NCBI GenBank assembly: GCA_023664775.1
Contig: JAMPEW010000009.1
Span: 1-64,000, forward strand
Source: Clostridium sp.
Lineage (GTDB): Bacteria; Bacillota; Clostridia; Lachnospirales; Lachnospiraceae
DNA: 64,000 nt
Reading direction: 5' to 3'
Below the pieces are notes generated by a model. The model did no database searches. It had not been told where the DNA came from and saw only the letters and a program-made list of their open reading frames with translations. A program made the position numbers and the translations under genes. Below, one piece after another: positions 1-7,736 of the stretch; the first letter of the stretch is position 1, and each line of letters opens with the position of its first letter.

Positions 1-66
1 ATAATAGTCTGGTACGAATCAAGGAAGTGTGGATAATTATGCGGAAACTCAAGAAAAGGCTTTTTA

Positions 67-95
67 TTTACAGAAAAAGCAAAAAAAGTTATAAT
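67..95 (+). promoter_or_regulatory. Sigma-A promoter for the first secreted protein
   Basis: A -35 box TTTACA (67-72) and a -10 box TATAAT (90-95) are separated by 17 nt, 43 nt before the chosen start at 138. The surrounding stretch (about 54-150) is closely repeated in front of the acyltransferase gene at 2970, so the two genes probably respond alike. Confidence 0.8.
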
Positions 96-137
96 ATTAG
101 TATTGGTTTTATAAAATGCAGGATGGGGGTAAAAAAT

Positions 138-2837
138 ATGAAAAGAATAATATCAACGATTGTGATTGCAACAATGATTCTTGGACTTGCACCATGCAGT
201 GTAAGAGCTGAGGAACTTACAGAAGAACAGATATTGCATGAAACCGAAGCGGCTACAAATACAGATGCATATATTACTGATGCAGTTAATGTAAATGTGG
301 ACACAGATAATGCAGAAGTTATATACGATGACGTTAGGAAAGATGAAATTACGGCTGTATATGAAGGGGAATTAGATGGAGAAATTCCGGCAGGATATTA
401 TGCTGAATTTGAAGAAGATTTAACGGAAAATAACGAGCTTTTGGAAGATGAACTGACAGTCGGGGCATCAGGGGAAAGCGATATTGTTCATGTGGAGAAT
501 TACACTTATGAGATAATCCCACTTCTGCCTCCGTATAATGACTATTTCTATGTTAAAACGGACAATCCTGATCCGAGATATGTCAGATTTGTGGATAAGG
601 AAAGTGTTTATTATACGGAGGAGGATTATGACAGAGAGAATGGTCCTTGTGCAATAAGACCTTCCGGGGTACGTTTTTCAGATGTTGCATATGAAGACTA
701 TGAAACCGGCAGGGTAAAGGGCGGTTATATATTTGTAAGGCATCATGGATATAATATGGATGGAGGCAGTCTTGTATTGCAGCAGGGAGATAGACCGTAT
801 TACCGCACAAAGACATCATCTTCTTGGTATTCTGAGACTGTTCCCATATATACAGATACTAAGGTTACGGTAAACTGTCCGCCAGTAAAATCATCAATAC
901 AGTATTTAATTGATAATTATACATCCCCAACTGATGATTTGTTTACGAATTTGAGCAAGGTGCAAGGTGCTTTAAATAGTCTGTCATTATACCCAAAGGG
1001 TGTGCTGGATACTTCGAAACCGAATGAATCCAGACCATATCCATTGCTTGCCGTTTCACCGTATTATGAGCTTGGTTTGAATGCACATTATGATATGTAT
1101 GAAACCGGCGATTCTTTGCTGGCGTTGGCTGTTCATCCATATGTTCTCCATTCCCTGACATTTCCGGGAACGATTGCAACTGTTGCCGAGACACTTGAAC
1201 CGGACTGTACAGTTGATTCGGGCTCTGTACATTATATGGTAACAGTTGAGTATAATGGTGAAAAACATAGTTATGGAGGAGCGGGCAGTGGTTCAACAGC
1301 CGATATATACAGTAGCTGTGTAGAAAAATTATACAAATTTGACGGTTCTGCTGATGATTTTGCCTACAATGCATCGATAGAAAAAATAAGTGAAAAATAT
1401 TTTGAATATCAGACAGCTACAAGTACGGCTATGTCAAAATACATTTCCCAAATTAAGGGTGATGAATTTGATGCCAAAACAAATGGTGGAACATGGCTTC
1501 GTGTTGGGGCTGAGGGATCTTCTATATATGGAAGGACTTATGCTTATGTAACCTCCTATGGACCTGATTGTGGCAGCTTCAGCATTGAAAATACATGGGT
1601 GGATGGAAGATATGTAAGTATATATAACTGTTATACAGATGCATTTGAATTTGGTGACACATATGAATATGGAAAGGACGGAATAATAGACACATCCAAA
1701 AGCAACATACTTATAAGGAATATGACGTTTGTGGACAATTCGGGAGCAACAGTTACAAGGGATGTTTATTATAGATATGACAGTGATACAGATACTTGGC
1801 GGGCTCCAAATTCTTATGTAGGACGTAATTGGTATTATTCGAATATGGTGTTGCCGGATTCTATGATTCTGACACGTGATGAAGTTAATCAGATGGTTGC
1901 CAGTGGTGAAATTGGCGGAAAAGTTGACATGCATCCGGCAAGCGGTTTGATTTATGATGGAACGGCTGAGCCAGGGACACCGTTTCAGTTAAGTGTCAAT
2001 TGTCAACGGTCATTGCACAAGTTTGCTGAAGAAAAAAATCCATCGAAAAAATTTCTTTATTCTGAGGCAACATGTACGGAACCGGCTAAATACCGGAAAG
2101 TATGCAGTGAGTGCGGAGTATCTACAAACGAATATTATACATACGGAACGGCAAAGGGACATGAAAGTAAACGCACCTTTGTTGGAGGTCAATATTGGGA
2201 GGAACGATGCAGTGTTTGTAATAAATTGCTTTCTGAGGGAACAATGCAGTTGCCGACAGCAAATGGTGTATATGTAACAAAGATGGACAGAACAGGTATT
2301 ACGGCAGGACTTGTAACTCTTGAAAATGATAAATCGCAGTATGAGTATAGCTGGTATGCGTGCAAGGGCTCAACAGGGGATTGGTTTGAGATACAGGGCT
2401 GGAAAGAAGGCTATGAGTGGATTAACTGGACGCCTAAAGAATACGGAGATTATATTATTGTTGGCAAGGTAAGAATAAAGGGCAATGACAGCACAGTTGA
2501 TACCGGCTACATAAACATAAGCTACCATCCGCAAATAAAAGGGAAATGCCAAATGCCATACACTGGTGAAGGCGGCGGCTATCTTATAGGTGTGGAGAGC
2601 TATGAAAACCCAAACCAGTCGTATCAATACGAAATGCTTGTGCTTGATTGTACTTTGCTTGCTGAGGGTAAAGATGCATGGATATATACAACTGGAAAAT
2701 GCCTTGTTGCAAGCGGAAATGCTTTATGGACGGTATGGCAACCAAAATATGGATATTATTGGACCTTATTCCGCATTTATGATAAAGATGGAAACCTGTT
2801 AGATGAGGAATGTTACGGGTTTGTGAATGCGTATTAA
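138..2837 (+). CDS. Large secreted protein with shared C-terminal surface module
   Basis: A secreted protein of 899 residues. I chose the ATG at 138 because it follows a G-rich ribosome site (GGATGGGGG) and begins a clear Sec signal peptide (MKRIISTIVIATMILGL, then an Ala-Glu-Glu cleavage region). The in-frame reading upstream of it overlaps the promoter. I do not recognise the central 600 residues. Residues about 655-700 carry two CxxC pairs (CSECG, CSVCN), like zinc-ribbon segments common in secreted Firmicutes proteins. Residues about 733-899 form the C-terminal module also found in 4025-5335 and 5362-7698 (SWYA..., then QMPYTGEGGGYLIG, then YGYYWTLFRIYD). The function is unknown; it is probably surface-exposed or extracellular. 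A terminator follows immediately, so it is likely a single-gene transcript. Confidence 0.75.
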   Translation: MKRIISTIVIATMILGLAPCSVRAEELTEEQILHETEAATNTDAYITDAVNVNVDTDNAEVIYDDVRKDEITAVYEGELDGEIPAGYYAEFEEDLTENNELLEDELTVGASGESDIVHVENYTYEIIPLLPPYNDYFYVKTDNPDPRYVRFVDKESVYYTEEDYDRENGPCAIRPSGVRFSDVAYEDYETGRVKGGYIFVRHHGYNMDGGSLVLQQGDRPYYRTKTSSSWYSETVPIYTDTKVTVNCPPVKSSIQYLIDNYTSPTDDLFTNLSKVQGALNSLSLYPKGVLDTSKPNESRPYPLLAVSPYYELGLNAHYDMYETGDSLLALAVHPYVLHSLTFPGTIATVAETLEPDCTVDSGSVHYMVTVEYNGEKHSYGGAGSGSTADIYSSCVEKLYKFDGSADDFAYNASIEKISEKYFEYQTATSTAMSKYISQIKGDEFDAKTNGGTWLRVGAEGSSIYGRTYAYVTSYGPDCGSFSIENTWVDGRYVSIYNCYTDAFEFGDTYEYGKDGIIDTSKSNILIRNMTFVDNSGATVTRDVYYRYDSDTDTWRAPNSYVGRNWYYSNMVLPDSMILTRDEVNQMVASGEIGGKVDMHPASGLIYDGTAEPGTPFQLSVNCQRSLHKFAEEKNPSKKFLYSEATCTEPAKYRKVCSECGVSTNEYYTYGTAKGHESKRTFVGGQYWEERCSVCNKLLSEGTMQLPTANGVYVTKMDRTGITAGLVTLENDKSQYEYSWYACKGSTGDWFEIQGWKEGYEWINWTPKEYGDYIIVGKVRIKGNDSTVDTGYINISYHPQIKGKCQMPYTGEGGGYLIGVESYENPNQSYQYEMLVLDCTLLAEGKDAWIYTTGKCLVASGNALWTVWQPKYGYYWTLFRIYDKDGNLLDEECYGFVNAY

Positions 2838-2851
2838 GTTAGTATAAAAAG

Positions 2852-2905
2852 AAAAGCCTTTTGAATGGACAAAAAATATTTTGTTGTTCGAAAGGCTTTT
2901 TGTTT
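2852..2905 (+). terminator. Rho-independent terminator after the first secreted protein
   Basis: Arms 2852-2865 and 2887-2900 pair over 14 positions (AAAAGCCTTTTGAA with TTCGAAAGGCTTTT, one G-T wobble), with an AT-rich loop and a short T run. The downstream promoter -35 box begins two bases later, so the elements are packed tightly. Confidence 0.75.
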
Positions 2906-2931
2906 ACAGAAAACGCAAAAAAAGATATAAT
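2903..2931 (+). promoter_or_regulatory. Sigma-A promoter for the acyltransferase gene
   Basis: TTTACA (2903-2908), 17 nt, TATAAT (2926-2931). It is nearly identical in sequence and spacing to the promoter at 67-95, including the A-rich spacer and the bases downstream. Confidence 0.8.
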
Positions 2932-2969
2932 ATAAGTATTAGTTTTATGAAATACGATAAGGTGGAAAT

Positions 2970-3977
2970 ATGAAAAGAGAGAGACTTTTTTATTTAGATT
3001 TTATAAGGGCTATTGCTACGGTGGCAATTGTACTTACACATTACAATGCATTGTTTTTTTATAATGTGTACCCGCAGGCACCTGAAAAGGTAGTAATTAC
3101 GGCAAGGGTAGCCAATATCTATATAGGAGATTTTGGAGTTTCTCTCTTTTTAATTATCTCAGGAGCAGCTTTGATGTATGTTTATGAGGAAAAATGTGAG
3201 CTTAAAAAATTTTATAAAAAAAGATTTTTAAATATTTTTCCGATGTTTTGGCTGGCATATGGTATCTGTTTTCTGTATAATTTTTATACGGCAGGAATTC
3301 CGGCGGGGATTCCGAAGAAAAATATTATTTTTTCAATATTGGGAATTGATATGTGGCTTATGAATTTTTCTGTGCCTACGTTCGCAATTGTGGCAGAATG
3401 GTTTTTAGGGCTAATTATTATCATATATGTTGTGTTTCCGATACTCAGGCGGCTTGTAAATGAGCATCCTGTAGTATTGGGTATTGTTATAGCTGTAATG
3501 TATGTCCTGTCCATATGGAAAGTAAATTCAACGGTTGTGCTTTTTGCAAGACTTCCGGAATTTTTGTTTGGAATGTACTTTGTTAAATATATTAAAAAGA
3601 TTAATTGGAAATGGGTCATTCCATCGCTTGCAATCATTGGGCTTAATACGGTAATCGCACCAGGGTTTAATAGCATTGTGCAGACTACGTATATAGGGAT
3701 ATGCTCTTTTATTGTTTTGGTATGGATTTCATATTTTGTGAAATGGACATGGATAAAAAATATATGCAGAACAATAGGTAAGTATTCTTATGCATGTTTT
3801 ATTATTCATCATTATGTTATTTACAAGATTGCTGCAAAGGTTAATCTGAATGATATAACAGTGATACAAAGCTACCTGCTGTTTATGTGGGTATGTGTTG
3901 TTGTGTCTGCTGCAACATGGCTTTTGTACCATTGTCATGATAAAATTATGAAAATGCTTACGGAACGTGAAAATTAA
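2970..3977 (+). CDS. Membrane acyltransferase, family 3
   Basis: A 335-residue polytopic membrane protein of the acyltransferase-3 family (OafA/OafB/WecH type), which moves acyl groups, often acetyl, onto cell-surface sugars or lipids. The family signature is at the N-terminus: YLDFIRAIATVAIVLTHY, with the conserved Arg in the first membrane helix and the His at its end. About ten hydrophobic segments follow. The ATG at 2970 has an AGGTGG ribosome site 7 nt upstream. It has its own promoter and lies between secreted-protein genes. Its substrate cannot be told; a surface polysaccharide made by the downstream clusters is a reasonable guess. Confidence 0.88.
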   Translation: MKRERLFYLDFIRAIATVAIVLTHYNALFFYNVYPQAPEKVVITARVANIYIGDFGVSLFLIISGAALMYVYEEKCELKKFYKKRFLNIFPMFWLAYGICFLYNFYTAGIPAGIPKKNIIFSILGIDMWLMNFSVPTFAIVAEWFLGLIIIIYVVFPILRRLVNEHPVVLGIVIAVMYVLSIWKVNSTVVLFARLPEFLFGMYFVKYIKKINWKWVIPSLAIIGLNTVIAPGFNSIVQTTYIGICSFIVLVWISYFVKWTWIKNICRTIGKYSYACFIIHHYVIYKIAAKVNLNDITVIQSYLLFMWVCVVVSAATWLLYHCHDKIMKMLTEREN

Positions 3978-4024
3978 TTAATATATAATTGATTTGCAAA
4001 AAATATAGGAAGGAGTGGTATTGG

Positions 4025-5335
4025 ATGAGAAAAAATTTAAAAAAGAGGGTATGTGCGCTTACTGTAGGGGTAATGCTTGGATTTGGACTTTTTAATCCGG
4101 TTTTTCCTGAAGCTGGAGTAAGGGCTGCAGGACAGGACAGTACGGAAACCGAAGAATGGGAGGTTACGACTACTAAGAGTGAGACTTCCACTGAGCAAAA
4201 TATCGGTGAGGCAGCAGATAGGGAACATGAAGAAAATCCAAAGCTCTTTGTTGATGAAATAGAGCTTGCAGGCGTAGGAACACAGGCTGTATCGGGGACA
4301 AAGGATTATGCACAGGCGTATGAGGTGCTTGGAATTGTAAATCAAAGAAGAGCAGAGGAAGGTCTGTCTCCGCTTGTGATGGACAGAAGGTTGACAGAGG
4401 CAGCCATGACAAGGGCGGCAGAAATTGTTGTTAGCTTCAGCCATACGAGACCATGTGGTTTAGATTGCTTTTCTGTTTCACAGAGTGCATATGGTGAAAA
4501 TATAGCATATGGCTATCAATCTTCGTCTGCTGTTATGAACGCATGGATGAATTCAACAGGACATAGAAATAATATTATGAAAACCGGATATGAATCAGTC
4601 GGAATAGGATGCTTTTATCACAATGGAGTATATTACTGGGTACAGCTTTTTGGCTATGATGCTATTGAGACATCTGGTATTCCTACATCTGGTATTCCTG
4701 AAAATAAAAATGTCACAATAGACGTTGTTGTTGATGCAGCAAATTATGAGCTTAAAGCGAATGACATAATTGTTATGGAAAGCGACCCAAGATATGGTTT
4801 TATCATGTTTTTACAGACAAATGCCGTTGATACGGAAAGTATGGAATATAGCTGGTATGCAAGCAATAACAATGGGGAAACTTGGATGACGCTCTCCGAT
4901 TGGGAAAAGGGCGCAGATGGTATTATAGCTATCCCTTCCCAATATGGGGATTATGTAATTGTTGGAAAAGCAAGAAAAGCAGGGGATAATTCTACAGTAG
5001 TGCAGTATGCAACAACCTATGGCTATCATCCTGCCATAAAAGGAATATGTCAGATGCCATATACCGGTGAAGGCGGAGGCTATCTGATAGGAATTGAAAG
5101 CTACGAAAATCCTAACCACGCTTATCGCTATGAAATGCTTATTCTTGACTGTACCCTTCTTGCACAGGGAAAGGATGCATGGATCTATACGACAGGACAA
5201 TGTTATGCGCCGGACACGTGTCTTTGGACAATTTGGCAGCCGCTATATGGATATTACTGGACATTGTTCCGCATATATGACGAAAATGGTAAATTAATTG
5301 ACGAGCAGTGCTTCGGCTTTGAAAATATATGTTGA
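4025..5335 (+). CDS. Secreted CAP/SCP-domain protein with shared C-terminal module
   Basis: A 436-residue secreted protein. The ATG at 4025 has a strong AGGAAGGAG site (4007-4015) and starts a signal peptide; the longer in-frame start at 3989 lacks one. Residues about 95-213 are a CAP (SCP/PR-1) domain with the family motifs: NQRRAEEGLSPL, the His of FSHTRP, GENIAYG and STGHRNNIM. Bacterial CAP proteins are extracellular and mostly of unknown activity. Residues about 272-436 are the shared C-terminal module, identical in protein sequence over the last 104 residues to the next gene. There is no clear terminator between this gene and 5362, so they are probably cotranscribed. Confidence 0.85.
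   Translation: MRKNLKKRVCALTVGVMLGFGLFNPVFPEAGVRAAGQDSTETEEWEVTTTKSETSTEQNIGEAADREHEENPKLFVDEIELAGVGTQAVSGTKDYAQAYEVLGIVNQRRAEEGLSPLVMDRRLTEAAMTRAAEIVVSFSHTRPCGLDCFSVSQSAYGENIAYGYQSSSAVMNAWMNSTGHRNNIMKTGYESVGIGCFYHNGVYYWVQLFGYDAIETSGIPTSGIPENKNVTIDVVVDAANYELKANDIIVMESDPRYGFIMFLQTNAVDTESMEYSWYASNNNGETWMTLSDWEKGADGIIAIPSQYGDYVIVGKARKAGDNSTVVQYATTYGYHPAIKGICQMPYTGEGGGYLIGIESYENPNHAYRYEMLILDCTLLAQGKDAWIYTTGQCYAPDTCLWTIWQPLYGYYWTLFRIYDENGKLIDEQCFGFENIC
5022..5335 (+). repeat. Direct repeat copy 1 encoding the C-terminal module
   Basis: This 314-nt stretch aligns without gaps to 7385-7698 (offset 2363). By eye I count 13 mismatches from the HP codons onward, all in third codon positions and all synonymous, so both copies encode the same residues to the stop codon. 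Confidence 0.85.
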
Positions 5336-5361
5336 CGATTCTATAAGAGGGGGAAGGCGGT

Positions 5362-7698
5362 ATGAGAACAAGGTTTATTTCAATGGGGCTGACAATTGTT
5401 ATGTCAATAGGCATATTTGGTATGAATGTCAATGCAGAAGAAATGGCTGTATTGGAGCAGACACCTACTGATGCTTATGAGGAGGAGTTTGAAGACTGTG
5501 AGGCAGATGTAATTGTTTATGATTTGAATCAGATGGATACGTTCAAAAACAGAACGCTTGAACAAATTGCAGATAAGTATTGGGAGGCCCAAAATGCTGG
5601 TTCTTCATATGTAAGTAATGAGAGTGCAACATACTATAAGGTTAAACCTTCGTTTGAAGCTCCATATGAGCCGGGGGTTTTGCATGAGGATACTCTTGCG
5701 GTAATGACTGGAATGACAAATTTTTATCGCTGGCTTGTTGGGGTCAAACCAGTTACATCGTATAACGATGCAGAGCTTCAGGCAGGTGCATTTGTGAGGA
5801 ATTTCAGCCCCGGACATACGGTGGATAATTCCCAAAAACCTGCTGATATGTCAGATGAGCTATGGAATATGGGGGCTGACGCCTCTCATAACATTTTGGC
5901 TTATGGAACTACACCGTATGGAGCAATTTACGCATGGATGAATGAAGGTTATTCTTTAAGGAAAAAAGAATGGGATTGGGGTTGGAACTCAATCGCTCAT
6001 AGAACTGCAATTATATCGGAGCGGCATTCGAAAATTGGCTTTGGTTATTCCGCCGGTGTTAGTATAGGTTGTGTGTTAGCTGCAAAAAATGATAACTCTT
6101 ATGAGGGATTTGCTGCATACCCATGTCCGGGGGCTATGCCTAATGATTTGATACGACCGAGTACGGCTGCATGGAGTTTTGAGTATGGCAGTTCTAATGT
6201 TTCTGTTTCTGATGAAAGTAAAGTAGAGATTAGAATTACTAATTTGGATACAGGAAAGACATGGATAAGAAATAAGTATACAGAACCGCTTGATGCAGAT
6301 AATGACATGCAATTTTATTCGGGGTATATGTGTTTTGTGCAACCCGATGATTACAATAAGGAAAACAATCGATATGAGAGCTCATATGAGGTTGTTATTT
6401 CAGGAATGAAGGATTGGACTACTGGCAAGGAAGCACAAATTAAGTATCGTGTGGATTTTATGGATGTAAAAGTGTATGGCGCATCGGAGGTTACTGGTAT
6501 GGCCATGCCTTACAGCAGCTATATAATAAATGATGAAAGTGCGCTCGGTCAGGAGCACACATTGAAAAAGCTACAGACTACACTTCCTAAGGAGGTTGTT
6601 TTTGAAGTTGAAAATGGCTGTACATATAAGGTCCCTGTTAGTGGTGAATGGGTATTGGATGAAGCAAATCAATGTTGGACAAATAGTGTAGATGAGTCGA
6701 GCCTGCCAAACAGAATTACAGATCCAAATGGTGTCCTAAAAAAAATATCATTTAATTATACATTCTCAATCCACCCAACTTGGTTGGGCATTGCAGATAG
6801 GAATCCGTATGTGGGGACATCAGGAACGATGACTGCAAGTTTATTCCGAGATGCAAATCATAGCAAAATATTTCAAATAAAGCAGAATGAATATGGACAG
6901 TATAATGCAATAGAACGTTGTGATTCGGATACGTACGCAGATTTGAAGAAAGAGACAGGATATGGTGGCATTACGCATTACTATACGTTTAAATCATTTG
7001 AAAAAAGTGATACCGGAGAATATGTAGGTGTTTTTTATAATGATAAGGTAAAGAATAGCGCTGCGTATGTTCCTTTTGGCACAATTAATTTAAATGTAAC
7101 TGTAGAAGGTGCATCACCTGATGCGACGGGTATATACACCGCAAAAAGCGACTACACGGGAGAAACGCTCGGACTGGTTTTTGACGGAGCACCAAAAAGT
7201 GAATGTGAATTTAGCTGGTGGGCAACGAAGGATAACGGACAGACATGGATAAAAATTCAGGACTGGACAAGAGGCAGTGAGTGGCTTAATTGGACTCCGG
7301 AGGAATTTGGGGATTATGTTGTTGTTGGAAAAGTAAGATATAATCAGGATGATTCGACTATCAGTCAGGCAGTGACAAATATAAGCTATCATCCTGCCAT
7401 AAAAGGAATATGTCAGATGCCATATACTGGTGAAGGCGGAGGCTACCTGATAGGAATTGAAAGCTACGAAAATCCTAACCATGCTTATCGCTATGAAATG
7501 CTTATTCTTGACTGTACCCTTCTTGCACAGGGAAAGGATGCATGGATCTATACGACAGGACAATGCTATGCACCAGATACGTGTCTTTGGACAATTTGGC
7601 AGCCGCTATATGGATATTACTGGACGTTGTTCCGCATATATGATGAAAATGGTAAATTAATAGATGAGCAGTGCTTTGGCTTTGAAAATATATGCTGA
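5362..7698 (+). CDS. Secreted CAP-like protein with shared C-terminal module
   Basis: A 778-residue secreted protein. The ATG at 5362 follows a GGGGGAAGGCGG site and begins a signal peptide ending near Val-Asn-Ala-Glu-Glu. Residues about 105-245 resemble a divergent CAP domain: TNFYRWLVGV, a His in SPGHTVD, ASHNILAYG in place of GENIA, then SIAHRTAI and a Gly-rich end. The middle 370 residues are unrecognised. Residues about 614-778 form the shared module; its last 104 residues match those of the preceding protein exactly. The gene starts 26 nt after the previous stop and is followed 38 nt later by the glycoside-hydrolase-like gene, consistent with one operon of wall-associated proteins. Confidence 0.8.
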   Translation: MRTRFISMGLTIVMSIGIFGMNVNAEEMAVLEQTPTDAYEEEFEDCEADVIVYDLNQMDTFKNRTLEQIADKYWEAQNAGSSYVSNESATYYKVKPSFEAPYEPGVLHEDTLAVMTGMTNFYRWLVGVKPVTSYNDAELQAGAFVRNFSPGHTVDNSQKPADMSDELWNMGADASHNILAYGTTPYGAIYAWMNEGYSLRKKEWDWGWNSIAHRTAIISERHSKIGFGYSAGVSIGCVLAAKNDNSYEGFAAYPCPGAMPNDLIRPSTAAWSFEYGSSNVSVSDESKVEIRITNLDTGKTWIRNKYTEPLDADNDMQFYSGYMCFVQPDDYNKENNRYESSYEVVISGMKDWTTGKEAQIKYRVDFMDVKVYGASEVTGMAMPYSSYIINDESALGQEHTLKKLQTTLPKEVVFEVENGCTYKVPVSGEWVLDEANQCWTNSVDESSLPNRITDPNGVLKKISFNYTFSIHPTWLGIADRNPYVGTSGTMTASLFRDANHSKIFQIKQNEYGQYNAIERCDSDTYADLKKETGYGGITHYYTFKSFEKSDTGEYVGVFYNDKVKNSAAYVPFGTINLNVTVEGASPDATGIYTAKSDYTGETLGLVFDGAPKSECEFSWWATKDNGQTWIKIQDWTRGSEWLNWTPEEFGDYVVVGKVRYNQDDSTISQAVTNISYHPAIKGICQMPYTGEGGGYLIGIESYENPNHAYRYEMLILDCTLLAQGKDAWIYTTGQCYAPDTCLWTIWQPLYGYYWTLFRIYDENGKLIDEQCFGFENIC
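7385..7698 (+). repeat. Direct repeat copy 2 encoding the C-terminal module
   Basis: The partner of 5022-5335: same length, no gaps, only synonymous differences. The copy at the end of the first gene (about 2519-2837) is the same module but clearly more diverged in DNA and protein. Confidence 0.85.
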
Positions 7699-7736
7699 TT
7701 TGTCAATCAAATAATAAAATGAATGGAGGAATTATT

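Noticed and set aside
1..36. A possible 3' end of an upstream gene: frame 1 reads to a TAA at 34-36.
   Set aside because: Only eleven codons are visible and they match nothing I recognise, so I did not list it as a gene.
27..137. Longer N-terminus for the first secreted protein from the ATG-like start at 27.
   Set aside because: It would cover the promoter at 67-95 and put about 37 basic residues before a clear signal peptide; the ATG at 138 has a proper ribosome site.
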